Shown here piece after piece: positions 17,236-27,365 of a stretch of 64,000 nucleotides of DNA. The stretch covers positions 63,122 through 127,121 of the forward strand of contig NZ_LN876584.1 in NCBI RefSeq assembly GCF_001282725.1, given 5' to 3'. The stretch is from Inediibacterium massiliense. Its GTDB lineage: Bacteria; Bacillota; Clostridia; Peptostreptococcales; Thermotaleaceae. The notes beneath the pieces are model-generated. The model made no database searches and was not told where the DNA came from. It saw only the letters and a program-made list of their open reading frames with translations. Position 1 is the stretch's first letter; each line of letters opens with the position of its first letter. The translations under genes were made by a program, and so were the position numbers.

Positions 17236-18012
17236 TTATAAAGGAATCACATATGGGGTGTTGGTATATGGACTTTTTTCTACAACCATATCCATCCCAT
17301 ATGCATTTTTTAAATTTTCAACGGTAATCACTTCATCTGGACTTCCTGATCCTATAATCTTTCCATTCTTTAAAAGGAGAATATGAGTGCTAAATCTTGC
17401 TGCTAAATTAATATCATGTAAAACAGCTACCACCGTCCTACCCTCCTTTTGGTTTGAATTTTTAATAAGCTGTAAAATTTCTATTTGATGTCTTATATCT
17501 AAAGAAGAAGTAGGTTCATCTAATAAAATAATTTTAGGTTCTTGAGCCAATGCCCTGGCAATAATCACTCTTTGCCTTTCTCCTCCACTTAATTCGTTAA
17601 TAAATCGATCTTTAAGATGATCTGTATGTGTGGATTTCATAGCATCTCTTACGATTTTATAATCATTTGTGCTCTCACTTTGCAATCTGTTCATATGAGG
17701 ACTTCTTCCCATCAAAACAATATCTTCTGCAGTAAATCTAAATTCTATATTTGTTTCTTGAGGAACTACAGCAATTATTTTTGCAATTTCTTTATAGGAC
17801 ATTTTATGAATATCTTTTTCTCCTATTTTTACATTTCCACTTTGGGGCTTTAATACAGATGAAATATTTTTTAATAAAGTTGATTTACCAGATCCATTGG
17901 GTCCTATAATACTCATGAACGCCCTAGATGGAATATAAAAAGAAATATCCTCTAAGATTTTTGTATCTTTGTATCCAAATGATAATTTAGAAATGTTCAC
18001 ATCCATAGACAT
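17236..18012 (-). CDS. ABC importer ATPase (cobalamin/iron-siderophore type)
   Basis: Cytoplasmic ATPase of 258 residues energising the permease encoded just upstream. Walker A is GPNGSGKST, the signature is LSGGERQRV, Walker B is IILLDEPTS and the switch histidine is in VAVLHDINLAARFS. The sequence is of the FecE/BtuD/HmuV type. AAGGAG precedes the ATG by 7 bp. Last gene of a three-gene operon (binding protein, permease, ATPase). Converges with the FlxA-like gene, with about 40 bp between them. Confidence 0.93.
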   Translation of the reverse strand: MSMDVNISKLSFGYKDTKILEDISFYIPSRAFMSIIGPNGSGKSTLLKNISSVLKPQSGNVKIGEKDIHKMSYKEIAKIIAVVPQETNIEFRFTAEDIVLMGRSPHMNRLQSESTNDYKIVRDAMKSTHTDHLKDRFINELSGGERQRVIIARALAQEPKIILLDEPTSSLDIRHQIEILQLIKNSNQKEGRTVVAVLHDINLAARFSTHILLLKNGKIIGSGSPDEVITVENLKNAYGMDMVVEKSPYTNTPYVIPL

Positions 18013-18026
18013 ATTTATTCTCCTTA

Positions 18027-19079
18027 CTAAGACAAACTGCTTTTTTTCTGCCTTAAAAGATATATAAAAAATGGTCCTCCAAATATGGCAGTAATAATCC
18101 CTACAGGGATTTCTATAGGAGCTATGATAGTTCTTGCAACTGTATCTGCAAATAACATAAATAATCCTCCTCCTAATCCTGCTACAGGAATTAATATTCT
18201 ATGATCTGGTCCTACTAATATTCTTACAATGTGAGGAATAATCAATCCTACAAATCCAATAATTCCACTTACAGATACTGCTATGGCTACAATAATTGAA
18301 TTGATCAGCAAAAGTATTCTTTTTGTTTTTTCCACTTCTACTCCTAAATTTTTAGCAGATTCTTCTCCTAGTAACATGACATTTAAGTCCTTTGAAAAAT
18401 AATACAAAAAACTCCATCCTATGAAAACCGGAAGTATAATGACTTTTACCTGTTCCCAACCTTTTGTAGAAAAGCTTCCTAATGTCCAAAATATTATTTT
18501 TTCTAAATCATTACTATATAGAACCATTAAAAAAGACATAATGGCTGTCAAGAATTGTCCTACTGCTATTCCTGATAATAAAAGGGTAGTCACAGGTATT
18601 TTTGACTTTATTCTTGCTAAGTTATATACCATATAAGTAGTCCCTAATGCACCAAATAAAGCAAATAAAGATATGGTATTGATCCCCAAAATTTTTATAT
18701 CTATTTTGAGTACAATGGCAAGTGTAGCTCCCAACGCCGCCCCTGATGATATGCCTATTACAAAAGGATCTGCCATTGGATTTTTAAACATTCCTTGAAA
18801 GGTTGCTCCTGAAATAGCTAAACTAATTCCTACTAAAACAGATAATAAAATCCTAGGCAGGCGGATGCTTTTTATAATGATTTCATGACTTTTAGGGATA
18901 TCTTTCATTTTTATCATATTTTTCATGCCTGGTAGTTGATGAGTAACAATTTTTAAAGCATCTATTACTTTTATATCTGCAACTCCTATAGTAGTTGCCA
19001 CCACACATAATAAAAACAAAATAATCCCCATGGATATCCATATGATTCTCCATTTCATTCTCTTTTCAATATGAATCAT
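18027..19079 (-). CDS. FecCD/BtuC-type ABC permease
   Basis: Membrane protein of 350 residues with about ten membrane segments, the standard size for the FecCD family. Family blocks include RLPRILLSVLVGISLAISG, FQGMFKNPMADPFVIGISSGA and GFVGLIIPHIVRILVGPDHR, which contains the ATPase-coupling region. It forms the channel of an importer for vitamin B12, haem or a ferric siderophore. It is 14 bp upstream of the ATPase gene and 33 bp downstream of the binding-protein gene, so one transcript is likely. Confidence 0.93.
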   Translation of the reverse strand: MIHIEKRMKWRIIWISMGIILFLLCVVATTIGVADIKVIDALKIVTHQLPGMKNMIKMKDIPKSHEIIIKSIRLPRILLSVLVGISLAISGATFQGMFKNPMADPFVIGISSGAALGATLAIVLKIDIKILGINTISLFALFGALGTTYMVYNLARIKSKIPVTTLLLSGIAVGQFLTAIMSFLMVLYSNDLEKIIFWTLGSFSTKGWEQVKVIILPVFIGWSFLYYFSKDLNVMLLGEESAKNLGVEVEKTKRILLLINSIIVAIAVSVSGIIGFVGLIIPHIVRILVGPDHRILIPVAGLGGGLFMLFADTVARTIIAPIEIPVGIITAIFGGPFFIYLLRQKKSSLS

Positions 19080-19112
19080 TATAAACTTCCCCCTGCTCTA
19101 AAGACATTTTTA

Positions 19113-20060
19113 CTAAAATAATTCTGGATGAATGGCTTTTGCCATTTCCTCTATAGCATTTTTCACTCTTTGACTAGGTCTAGACAATAAATTTCCATCT
19201 AAAATTTTTATTCTATTATTTTGAATGGCATTAATATTTTCAAAGCCTGGTCTTTGTTTGATATCACTAGCCTTTGATACTTGCATATTAGAATTATTGG
19301 TAATATAAATTTCTGGATTTTTTTGTACTAAACTTTCTATACTATATTGAGCATAGGGTTCTTTCACATCCTTTGCTACATTTTCTCCTCCTCCGATGGT
19401 AATTAATTCATCAATAAAAGATCCATCTCCTGCTGTCCATAGAGCTTGAGAATATTCTATTTCATAAAAAACTTTAGGTTTTGGCGCATTTTTTACTTTC
19501 TCTTCAATCTCTTTTTTCTTATTGTCTATATCAGCAACCATTTTATCTGATAATTTTTCTTTATTTGTAATATTTCCTATTCCTGCTATAGCATCTTTTA
19601 TTTCACTAATAGATTTAGGAGCATAAGTAACCACAGCAATTCCAGCTTCGTCTAATTTCTTTTTCATTTCCTCCTTCATAGGCCAATAATTAAATACCAT
19701 ATCTGGTTGTAATTCTATAATTTTTTCCACATTTAAATTAAATGCATCTCCTACCTTAGGCTTTTGGGTTGCTTCTTTAGGATAATCACAATAATTTGTA
19801 ACTCCTACTATTTTATCTTTCAGACCTAGTCCGTATAATATCTCTGTATGGCTAGGAGAAAGAGAAACTATTTTTTGAGGTTCTTTTTCAATAACTAAAT
19901 TCTTTCCTTCTCCATCTTTAATTTCTAAAGGATATTTTGTAGGTGCTTTTACATTTTCTTCTATATTTTCAGGCTTTTTGTTTTGGGTACATCCCATAAA
20001 CATAGAAAATATCAATAAAAACACCAGTCCAAATAGCATTCCTTTTTTGTACACTTTCAT
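19113..20060 (-). CDS. Substrate-binding lipoprotein of the ABC importer
   Basis: Lipoprotein of 315 residues: hydrophobic signal and a lipobox ending FMGC (Cys ~24). The mature part has the class III binding-protein fold (BtuF/FecB type): PQKIVSLSPSHTEILYGLGL, GVTNYCDYPKEA, PDMVFNYWP, a long alpha-helix and a C-terminal lobe. NYCDYP and AFNLNVEKI resemble the cobalamin-binding BtuF-like group, but I do not see a cobalamin riboswitch upstream (only about 140 bp are free), so substrate remains open among cobalamin, haem and siderophore. First gene of the operon. Confidence 0.9.
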   Translation of the reverse strand: MKVYKKGMLFGLVFLLIFSMFMGCTQNKKPENIEENVKAPTKYPLEIKDGEGKNLVIEKEPQKIVSLSPSHTEILYGLGLKDKIVGVTNYCDYPKEATQKPKVGDAFNLNVEKIIELQPDMVFNYWPMKEEMKKKLDEAGIAVVTYAPKSISEIKDAIAGIGNITNKEKLSDKMVADIDNKKKEIEEKVKNAPKPKVFYEIEYSQALWTAGDGSFIDELITIGGGENVAKDVKEPYAQYSIESLVQKNPEIYITNNSNMQVSKASDIKQRPGFENINAIQNNRIKILDGNLLSRPSQRVKNAIEEMAKAIHPELF

Positions 20061-20143
20061 ATAGATCCCTCCATTTTTATTTTCTATAGCTTTATTATGT
20101 GTGAAAAATTTATATCCTACTCATCATTCTATTTTTAGAATTT

Positions 20144-20168
20144 AAAAAGCTGAGCTATAAGCTCAGCT
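20144..20168 (-). terminator. Terminator of the hpd operon
   Basis: Hairpin AGCTGAGC-TATAA-GCTCAGCT followed on the minus strand by a T run, downstream of hpdA. Confidence 0.85.
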
Positions 20169-20204
20169 CAGACTGTTGACAAAGTATATTGTAACAAAGT
20201 CAAC
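20168..20204 (-). repeat. Solo right end of the MITE-like repeat
   Basis: On the minus strand the text from GACTTTGTTAC through CTTTGTCAACAGTCTGA matches the right end of MITE copy 3 (46843-46876) with small differences. It fills the gap between the hpdA stop codon and its terminator hairpin. The rest of the element is absent. Confidence 0.55.
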
Positions 20205-21136
20205 TAAAACATTGTATGATCTCCAATATAACAAGCAATATTTTCAGATAAAAATAAATCCTGTATTTCTTCTAATTTCTCTTCTGATGTAGCTTCTTCA
20301 TTTTTATATTTATACTCTTTTCCTAATTGCCTCCACTTAGATTCTCCCATTCTATGAAAAGGCAAAATATTGATTTCTACCAAATCGCACTTTTTCATAA
20401 AGCTTATTGTATCCATAATATTTTCATAAGTATCATTAAAATCTCTGATGACAGGCATTCTAAGAACCAATCTTCCTCTCCAATTGGATCTAGCTAATCT
20501 CCCTATATTTTTTAATATGTCATCATTATAAACACCTGTCTTTTTTTTATGTTCATATCTATTCATATGCTTTACATCAATAAATGCAAAATCTATATAT
20601 TCCATTACAGATAAAAATGAATCTTCATCTACAAAAGCCGTCGTTTCTATGGCTGTATGAATATAATTTTTTTTACATTCCTTTAATGCTTCTAGTAAAA
20701 ATTCCTTTTGAATAAATGGCTCTCCACCACTAAAGGTTACCCCTCCTTCTTTACTCCAAGAATGGCTATCCCTTTGAAGAATCCTCATTAATTCTTCTAC
20801 TGTATATTCTTTTCCACAAACCTTTATCGCTTGGTAAAAGCATACTCTACTACAGTCAAAGCTTTTGCATTCTTTACAGATATTAAAATTTAATTTACAT
20901 TCTCCCTCTTCATGAAATGAAAAGGCTCCCTTTTTACAAATATCTATACATCTTCTACATCCATCCTTATATTTACAACTACTTTCAGAAAACATAATAT
21001 GAGGATGAATCTCCCAACTTTCTGGATTGGCACACCATTCACATCTTAAGGGACAACCATTCATAAAGACAGCAGTTCTTGATCCTGGTCCGTCGTGAAC
21101 AGAAAAGCTTTGTATATCAAAAATATTTCCTTTCAT
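20204..21136 (-). CDS. hpdA: 4-hydroxyphenylacetate decarboxylase activating enzyme
   Basis: Radical-SAM activase of 310 residues that installs the glycyl radical on HpdB. The SAM cluster motif is CPLRCEWC (Cx3Cx2C, ~residues 28-35). A ferredoxin-like insert with two further cysteine clusters (SCKYKDGCRRCIDIC and CKECKSFDCSRVC) follows, as in glycyl-radical activases with extra 4Fe-4S clusters. GGVTFSGGEPFIQ is the GGE motif. AAAGGAG precedes the ATG. It is separated from hpdC by an MFS transporter gene, whereas the arrangement I know from C. difficile is hpdBCA without a gap. Assigned from the HpdB/HpdC neighbours plus family features. Confidence 0.9.
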   Translation of the reverse strand: MKGNIFDIQSFSVHDGPGSRTAVFMNGCPLRCEWCANPESWEIHPHIMFSESSCKYKDGCRRCIDICKKGAFSFHEEGECKLNFNICKECKSFDCSRVCFYQAIKVCGKEYTVEELMRILQRDSHSWSKEGGVTFSGGEPFIQKEFLLEALKECKKNYIHTAIETTAFVDEDSFLSVMEYIDFAFIDVKHMNRYEHKKKTGVYNDDILKNIGRLARSNWRGRLVLRMPVIRDFNDTYENIMDTISFMKKCDLVEINILPFHRMGESKWRQLGKEYKYKNEEATSEEKLEEIQDLFLSENIACYIGDHTMF

Positions 21137-21154
21137 AGTAGCTTCTCCTTTATT

Positions 21155-22441
21155 TTATATAGATTTTTTATCTAAAGATATGGGCAGTAATATGGCTACA
21201 ATAGCAGAAACGATAAAAGAACCTAATGCAAACAACATAGAATTTGTATACGTTCCATATGCATCATATAAATGCGCTCCCATAAAACTTCCCACTGCTG
21301 GCCCTATACTCATAACAATTAAAGTTGCAAGTCCCCATATTTTCCCAAATGTTTGATTTCCATAGATAGAGGCAGCATATCCTGCCACTCCACCAGGTTC
21401 GATTGCCCAATAAACAGCAAATATAATACAAGCAATTATACTGGTAAACATACTTCCCTTTGATAACATTAATAAAATACATGCCAATATTCCTGTACTG
21501 GGTGCAAATATAATCATAAATTTTCTAGCTTTCATTTCATCATTTAATTTACTTACCAATTTATCTGCTAATACACCCATAAAAGGCATTGTAAAAATAC
21601 CAGCCACCCCTATAGCTACATAATAATTTGTAGCTGTTCCCAAAGACAAATTGCAATCAGATGTCCAATACTTCACAATTTGGGTCCAAACTAAAAATTC
21701 AGCAACCATGCTAGTCAAAAAAGCAAAAATAGCTCCCCATATTGGAAATTTAGAAAAAGCTTGCTGTAAAGACCAATCTATATTTTCTTGATTTTTTCCT
21801 TTAGAATTTTTGATAGTATCCATTCCAAAAGGCTCTAGTCCATAATTTTGAGGGTTTTGCTTTGCAACCATACTTGCTATAATCAGTGCAATAAGTACTA
21901 CCAACGATAATATTCTCATAGCCATTCTCCAGTCCATAGTAGCTAGAACTTGTTTCGCTCCAAGACTTAAAACTACTTGGGCTACTGGAGCTCCCATAAA
22001 AGCAATTCCCCACATGGTAGCATAAGATTTTCCAACATACCATTTTCTTACAGATACTGTAGAAGATACCCATAGCATTCCTGTTCCAATTCCAGCAAAG
22101 ATCACATAAGGCAATAAATAAGCCAAGTATGTTTGTGCAAAGCTTGTTACAAAAAATCCCAATGCTCCAGTAATAGCCCCTAAAGCATATGCAGGTTTTG
22201 TTCCCCATTTGTCTATGATCATTCCACTAAAAAACGCTGTTATAGCATATACAGTCATCATCAAAGAATAACCTAAAGTAAGCTTGGATGCACTCCATCC
22301 TAAATCCTTTGCCATAGGTCCTTGGAGTACTGAAAAAGTAGCTCTATATCCAAATAAACAAAATACGGCTAGCCAAGATGCTAAAACTACCATATGACCT
22401 AATCTTTTGGCTTGTTTTTCATCTACTTTGTCATGGATCAT
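21155..22441 (-). CDS. MFS transporter (oxalate:formate-antiporter-like) in the hpd operon
   Basis: Membrane transporter of 428 residues with 12 predicted spans. SVLQGPMAKDLGWSASKLTLGYSLMMTVYA is typical of the OFA subfamily, which carries monocarboxylates. Position inside the hpd operon, between hpdC (73 bp upstream, across a hairpin) and hpdA (18 bp downstream), argues that it imports 4-hydroxyphenylacetate or a related aromatic acid. That substrate is inferred from context only. It starts at ATG 22441 after AAGGGGG. Confidence 0.85.
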   Translation of the reverse strand: MIHDKVDEKQAKRLGHMVVLASWLAVFCLFGYRATFSVLQGPMAKDLGWSASKLTLGYSLMMTVYAITAFFSGMIIDKWGTKPAYALGAITGALGFFVTSFAQTYLAYLLPYVIFAGIGTGMLWVSSTVSVRKWYVGKSYATMWGIAFMGAPVAQVVLSLGAKQVLATMDWRMAMRILSLVVLIALIIASMVAKQNPQNYGLEPFGMDTIKNSKGKNQENIDWSLQQAFSKFPIWGAIFAFLTSMVAEFLVWTQIVKYWTSDCNLSLGTATNYYVAIGVAGIFTMPFMGVLADKLVSKLNDEMKARKFMIIFAPSTGILACILLMLSKGSMFTSIIACIIFAVYWAIEPGGVAGYAASIYGNQTFGKIWGLATLIVMSIGPAVGSFMGAHLYDAYGTYTNSMLFALGSFIVSAIVAILLPISLDKKSI

Positions 22442-22479
22442 TTCCTTACCCCCTTAACTTTATTTTATGAATCTTTAAA

Positions 22480-22503
22480 GGGCGCAATTTGATCTATGCG
22501 CCC
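22480..22503 (-). terminator. Intra-operon hairpin between hpdC and the transporter gene
   Basis: Inverted repeat GGGCGCA / TGCGCCC followed by TTTAAAG on the minus strand. The T run is short, so it may be a partial terminator or an mRNA-stabilising structure that lowers expression of the transporter and hpdA relative to hpdBC. Confidence 0.6.
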
Positions 22504-22514
22504 TCTATACATAT

Positions 22515-22784
22515 CTATTTCTTAAAAATATGCTTCGTACATGTCATTGCATGTAAATCTCCAAATGTCCAATCCTCTTTATCAAGACCTTTGCAAATTC
22601 CTATTTCATCTTCATCTGGATCTTTAAAGTGATGACAGTTTCTGCATTTTGGTGCTTCTTTAAAAGCATTACATACATTTCCATCTATATTAATCATAGT
22701 ATTGGCAAGTCTACAAATGCCTTTTGCTGCATCTATAGGTGAAAAATTTATACAATCATTATGTCTAAATTTATTCACTTTCAT
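22515..22784 (-). CDS. hpdC: 4-hydroxyphenylacetate decarboxylase small subunit
   Basis: Iron-sulfur subunit of 89 residues, required for hydroxyarylacetate decarboxylases and absent from other glycyl-radical enzymes. All eight expected ligands of its two 4Fe-4S clusters are visible: His8, Cys11, Cys24 and Cys38 for the first, and Cys47, Cys50, Cys64 and Cys82 for the second. Compared with the C. difficile protein as I recall it, a non-ligand cysteine after the first motif is serine here. The ATG at 22784 overlaps the hpdB stop codon (TGATG), giving tight translational coupling; AAGGAG lies 4 bp upstream. Confidence 0.95.
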   Translation of the reverse strand: MKVNKFRHNDCINFSPIDAAKGICRLANTMINIDGNVCNAFKEAPKCRNCHHFKDPDEDEIGICKGLDKEDWTFGDLHAMTCTKHIFKK

Positions 22785-25507
22785 CACACTCCTTCATATT
22801 CTGTTCTTGCTATGACTTCATCTTGAATAGGCTTACCAATTTCACACCAGTATTGAGTAAACCCTGCTACCCGTACCATAAGATCTCTATACTCATCAGG
22901 ATTTTTTTGTGCATCCTTTAAAACCTTAGAATCTACAATATTATATTGAATATGGAATCCTCCCTTTCTCATATAAGCACGAGTTAAATCTAATAAATTC
23001 TTTGTGCCTTGTTCTCCCTTTAAAGCACTTGGATGAAGTTTCATATTCATTTGTGAATTTTGAGATCTGGAGTGATCCCAAACTGTAGCAGATTCAAACA
23101 AAGCATAAGGTCCATTTTTATCTGTCCCTGGATAAGCAGACATAGATCCATCTGCATAAGTAGTTCCTCCTAATCTGCCATCTGGTGTGGCTAATGTTGC
23201 AGCCCCTTGAGCACCATGGGTAGAAACAGAGATTTGACAGGCATACATTGGTTTTCCATACAAAGATTCTGCTCCTTTTGCCATCTTACAAAACCAATCT
23301 TCATATCCTGCTAAAATAGAATCAGCATATGGATCATCATTTCCATACTTAGGTGATAACAAGCATTCTCCATAAATCTCATCATAAGCATCTAATATAT
23401 CTGATTTTTCTTGATCCATTAAAGAATAGCTTCCAACCTCTTCCGCATTTTTAAATCCAAAATTATGAAGAATAGCTTCTCTCATTTCATCAATAGTAAA
23501 TTTTTTATCATCGTAAACAATTTTTTTAAGAGCTGCTAAAGAGTTGACCATTGTAACGGTTCCGCAACTTTCTACATTAAAGGTTGCATTATAACGATAA
23601 CCCATATTTCCTATATGAAGTCCTTTTTCTAAGCAATCTGGTTTTAATAGGGAATTAACTAAGGACATATTCTGTTTACGCCAAACATCATGTTGAATAT
23701 TATTTGTTTTTGCTAAAATATCAACCGCTTTTTCATAATATTCTTTGAAGGTTTCAATTAATTCTTCATAACTTTCAAGCTTTTTATTATGAGGCTTAAA
23801 AACTTGTAATCCTGTTCTATAATCTTTCCCATTTGTAAGTACAAGCTCTAATACCTTTGGATTTGCAACAAAATGTACTCCTACACTCGTAGGCTGTCCT
23901 GCTCCTCCAGGAATTTCATATTCTTTTCCATTTAAGGCAAGTTTTTTAAAACATCCAGGTGAAGTTTCCAAGCATCCTCCTATAGCAAATGATCTTGCTT
24001 CTTCTATTGTCATTCCCTCTTTCGCATATTGATTTACAATAAAATCTATTCCTCCCCTATTATTCATCCAAGCTGGATAGCCAGCTCCTGTTTTGTCACA
24101 TTCTGCACATTTTAATAAAAATTTTTCTGGTAATTTTTCATCATATAAAACAGATAAAGTAGGTTGAGGAGTTGCACAGGTCATACCTGCTTCTACAATT
24201 AACATTTCTAGTTCATTTGTTGCTGACTGACCTTTTGAAGTCAATCCACCAAGACTTAAATTGTTAAAAGTATTTCCTGATAAAACACCACCTACTACAC
24301 CAGTAGAAGCAAAACAATCTATAGCTGTAATTTTGATTCTATATAATTCTAATAGTTCTAAAACTTCTTCTTTTGTAATGCGTAAAGCTTCTAGATCTTG
24401 TTCATACCAAGGATATAGAATTTGTCCCAATCTACCAATAGAAAGTCCTGATATAGCATCTTCGTTCAACGCTGAAATATGTATTGTATAAGATAATTGG
24501 AGAGCTTCTCTAAAGGTTCTTGGTTGATGATGAGCAATCCATTCTAATGAGTTTGAAATCTCTTCATATTCATCTCTTTCCTTTTGAGTTTTAGCAATCT
24601 CTTGTAGAGATTTTGCATGTTTTGCATAATTTAAAATCCAATTTTGAATTCCTTCTAATACATAAACTACTCCTTCGTAAAAATAAAGCCTGTCCATGCC
24701 AGTTAATCCATCACCATCTGCTTTTCCTGCTACTTGTTTTTTGCAATCTTTCGCCATTTCTATCAAACGATCCAATCCATATTGTAGTGGATAATAGTAA
24801 TTGACAACCTCTCTTCCTTGTGGAAGGGTAAACCCTGAGTCAAACATACAAATTAAACTTCTCATAATATTTTCTTTTACTTCATAATCAGGAACCATTT
24901 GTTCATATTTATGACTTACGTCTTCTACAGATTTTCCTACCCATTCATTAGCTACTTTTAGAAGTGCAGGAATTTCCTCTTTTCTCATACCAAATTTTCC
25001 TGCAATGGAAACAACACTTCCAAAGCTTTTGGTAACATTTCCTCCCCCACTTCCAAATTTACTAAGCTCTCCTGAACTTGCACTTCCTGTTTTTAAAGCT
25101 TCTTGATAAAGCTCACTTTCTTTTGCTACAAAAAAGCTTTCAGAAAGCCATGGCATTGGAAATGATCCTCTATAATTATAAGTCTTTTGCATCACTAGCT
25201 TTTCACCAGGAACAATATTAGGAGTTAAATGAGAAAATGCTTCTCTTAAAGCTTTTGCTCTTCTTACAATAGTAATTTCTCCTTCTAAAGCCTTCCACGT
25301 TCTGTTATACCAATATGGAAATTCCATATTCGCTGTGGATAAAGTATTGTAAAAAATTTCTCTTAATTTTCTAGCTCTCGGGGTAGGTTCTTTTTTCACC
25401 TCTCTATCTATCATTTCCTCTGGCGCTTTTCCGCCAGCTTGATAGTTAATAGATAAGCCTTTTGCTTCTAGGATGTCTGCAAGCTTGACCTTTTTCTTTT
25501 CATCCAT
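22784..25507 (-). CDS. hpdB: 4-hydroxyphenylacetate decarboxylase, glycyl-radical subunit
   Basis: Catalytic subunit of 907 residues that converts 4-hydroxyphenylacetate to p-cresol and CO2 under strictly anoxic conditions. The thiyl-radical cysteine and base are in GGCLETSPG (about residue 510). The glycyl-radical site is [10 protein letters not shown] (Gly882), 25 residues from the end. The N-terminal part ([42 protein letters not shown]) and the C-terminus ([11 protein letters not shown]) match the clostridial HpdB/CsdB group. Together with HpdC this separates it from indoleacetate or phenylacetate decarboxylases, which lack a small subunit. First gene of hpdB-hpdC-MFS-hpdA. Confidence 0.96.
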   Translation of the reverse strand: MDEKKKVKLADILEAKGLSINYQAGGKAPEEMIDREVKKEPTPRARKLREIFYNTLSTANMEFPYWYNRTWKALEGEITIVRRAKALREAFSHLTPNIVPGEKLVMQKTYNYRGSFPMPWLSESFFVAKESELYQEALKTGSASSGELSKFGSGGGNVTKSFGSVVSIAGKFGMRKEEIPALLKVANEWVGKSVEDVSHKYEQMVPDYEVKENIMRSLICMFDSGFTLPQGREVVNYYYPLQYGLDRLIEMAKDCKKQVAGKADGDGLTGMDRLYFYEGVVYVLEGIQNWILNYAKHAKSLQEIAKTQKERDEYEEISNSLEWIAHHQPRTFREALQLSYTIHISALNEDAISGLSIGRLGQILYPWYEQDLEALRITKEEVLELLELYRIKITAIDCFASTGVVGGVLSGNTFNNLSLGGLTSKGQSATNELEMLIVEAGMTCATPQPTLSVLYDEKLPEKFLLKCAECDKTGAGYPAWMNNRGGIDFIVNQYAKEGMTIEEARSFAIGGCLETSPGCFKKLALNGKEYEIPGGAGQPTSVGVHFVANPKVLELVLTNGKDYRTGLQVFKPHNKKLESYEELIETFKEYYEKAVDILAKTNNIQHDVWRKQNMSLVNSLLKPDCLEKGLHIGNMGYRYNATFNVESCGTVTMVNSLAALKKIVYDDKKFTIDEMREAILHNFGFKNAEEVGSYSLMDQEKSDILDAYDEIYGECLLSPKYGNDDPYADSILAGYEDWFCKMAKGAESLYGKPMYACQISVSTHGAQGAATLATPDGRLGGTTYADGSMSAYPGTDKNGPYALFESATVWDHSRSQNSQMNMKLHPSALKGEQGTKNLLDLTRAYMRKGGFHIQYNIVDSKVLKDAQKNPDEYRDLMVRVAGFTQYWCEIGKPIQDEVIARTEYEGV

Positions 25508-25583
25508 TTTGGGTCCCTCTTTTCAATCTAAATTTCATTACAATAGAATATATGAAATAGTTGAAAAGATATGTGTAAAAAAC

Positions 25584-25624
25584 AAAGGCTATGTAAAAAT
25601 ATTTTATATTTTCACATAGCCTTT
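25584..25624. terminator. Bidirectional terminator between metS-like gene and hpdB
   Basis: Long hairpin with arms AAAGGCTATGT and ACATAGCCTTT and AT-rich stem, with A and T flanks. On the minus strand it ends the NSS transporter transcript before the hpd operon begins. Confidence 0.8.
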
Positions 25625-25639
25625 ATTTTTATATCAAAA

Positions 25640-25738
25640 TCAATCTTTATGTTTTAATCCAATGGTTAAAGTTGTTGCCAATCCACCCCATAATACTACT
25701 GCTCCAATTGTAAAAAATAATATTGCTGTAGAAGTCAT
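25640..25738 (-). CDS. MetS-type small subunit of an NSS transporter
   Basis: Tiny gene of 32 residues starting MTSTAILFFTIGAVVLWGGL: one membrane span and a short tail ending KHKD. This is the pattern of MetS-family small subunits, which pair with an NSS transporter as in MetPS. The ATG follows the transporter stop codon without a gap, and GGAGG sits within the last transporter codons, so the two are translationally coupled. Too short for most gene callers. Confidence 0.85.
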   Translation of the reverse strand: MTSTAILFFTIGAVVLWGGLATTLTIGLKHKD

Positions 25739-27247
25739 CTATGCCACCTCCTTAAAGGTATTTACTTGTAAGTCATTATTTTTCCAAGGTCTTTTACTTG
25801 CAATAATAGCCGTAACAATAATGATTGCTACTACTCCCCATCCAAAAGTTAGAAGTGCTTTCATTGGATATCCTCCATAAGGAGTCTTTATTTCTGTGAT
25901 AATATTTTGTACCAACATATAAGTTAATATAGTAGGTGTCACAAATTTCACCATAACATCCCACCATTTACCAACTCTATAAATGGATATTACATTGGTA
26001 TGTTCCCTTATGGTATGAGCTCCTAAGAACCATCCTAAAACAATAGCTTCTCCTAAGCCTACTACTACTACACAATAAGAATTAATGAAGGCATCTACAA
26101 TATCAAGAAAATAAAGTCCTGCTCCTGTAGCATACATCACACTAATAAAATATCCTCCAAGGGCTGCAAAAGTAACAACTTTTTTTCTAGATGCTCCTGT
26201 TTTATCCATAACTGCTGCTGCAAATGCTTCTATTAAAGATACACAAGAAGTAAGACCTGCAAATACTAAACATGCAAAGAATAATATTCCAAACATTTTT
26301 CCCAAAGAGCCCATCATAGAAAATACTTTTGGAAATACTACAAATGCCAATCCAATACTTTGGCTTGCTACTTCATCTACAGCTACTCCTTGACTGGTAG
26401 CCATAAATCCTAAAATTGCAAATACACCTATAGCAGATAATAGCTCAAATCCACAATTTGCAAAAGCCGTTATAAATGCACTATTGTTGATATCTGTTTT
26501 ATTTGGTAGATAACTAGAATAGGTAATTAAAATACCCATTGCTAAGCTTAGTGAATAAAATACTTGCCCATAGGCATTAATCCATACCTTTGGATCTAAT
26601 ACTTTAGACCAATCTGGTGTAAATAATTTGTTAAGTCCAACAGATGCTCCAGGAAGTGTCACTCCTCTTACTACAATAATAACCATGATTACAAAAAGAG
26701 TAGGCAATAATACTTTATTTGCTTTTTCTATTCCTCCAGAAACTCCTCTATAACAAATAGCCCAATTGATTAGCCATAATGCAGTAATGCAAATAAATAT
26801 TGGCCATCTCATTCCTCCTAAATCAAATGGACCACTTGAAACTTTTAAAAATTCATTAAAGAAAAAGCTATTTGTATCTGATCCCCATCCTTGAGAAAAA
26901 GAAAAATACAAATAATTCATAGCCCAACTTAAAATCATCGTATAATAAGTCAATATTACAAATGAAGTAATACTCGGCCACCATCCAAGCCATTCCCACT
27001 TCTTACTAGACTTTGCAAAAGCAAGGGGTGCTGACCCTCTATATTTATGTCCAAATCCGTATTCTAGTATGATAAGAGGAATTCCTGCAGTAAATATTGC
27101 AATAAAATAAGGTATTAAGAAAGCCCCTCCTCCATTAGAATATACTAGATACGGATACCTCCATATATTTCCAAGACCAACTGCTGAACCTATAGCAGCA
27201 AGAATAAATCCCATTTTTGAACCCCATTGTTCTCTATTTTGAGACAT
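25739..27247 (-). CDS. Neurotransmitter:sodium symporter family transporter
   Basis: Sodium-coupled amino-acid transporter of 502 residues with about 12 spans. The N-terminal SKMGFILAAIGSAVGLGNIWRYPYL is the NSS signature with the first sodium/substrate site. CVSLIEAFAAAVMDK and the C-terminal region are also typical. It is paired with a MetS-type small subunit and preceded by a T-box leader, so its expression responds to the charging of one tRNA. Methionine is a candidate substrate because MetPS carries methionine, but I could not settle the specifier codon. It is upstream of the hpd operon on the same strand, with a terminator between. Confidence 0.93.
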   Translation of the reverse strand: MSQNREQWGSKMGFILAAIGSAVGLGNIWRYPYLVYSNGGGAFLIPYFIAIFTAGIPLIILEYGFGHKYRGSAPLAFAKSSKKWEWLGWWPSITSFVILTYYTMILSWAMNYLYFSFSQGWGSDTNSFFFNEFLKVSSGPFDLGGMRWPIFICITALWLINWAICYRGVSGGIEKANKVLLPTLFVIMVIIVVRGVTLPGASVGLNKLFTPDWSKVLDPKVWINAYGQVFYSLSLAMGILITYSSYLPNKTDINNSAFITAFANCGFELLSAIGVFAILGFMATSQGVAVDEVASQSIGLAFVVFPKVFSMMGSLGKMFGILFFACLVFAGLTSCVSLIEAFAAAVMDKTGASRKKVVTFAALGGYFISVMYATGAGLYFLDIVDAFINSYCVVVVGLGEAIVLGWFLGAHTIREHTNVISIYRVGKWWDVMVKFVTPTILTYMLVQNIITEIKTPYGGYPMKALLTFGWGVVAIIIVTAIIASKRPWKNNDLQVNTFKEVA

Positions 27248-27365
27248 GCACTACACTCCTTTCAAAATTATCACTTTTATTTTTTCATTTTTATGGTACT
27301 TTTTTATCTTGTGGTAATTTTGAGATCTGTCTGGCCAGACTTACTCTATTTTTTCCTTTTACGGG

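Noticed and set aside
20061-20203. Cobalamin riboswitch before the BtuFCD-like operon
   Set aside because: The gap is too short and I could not find the B12-box or conserved helices.
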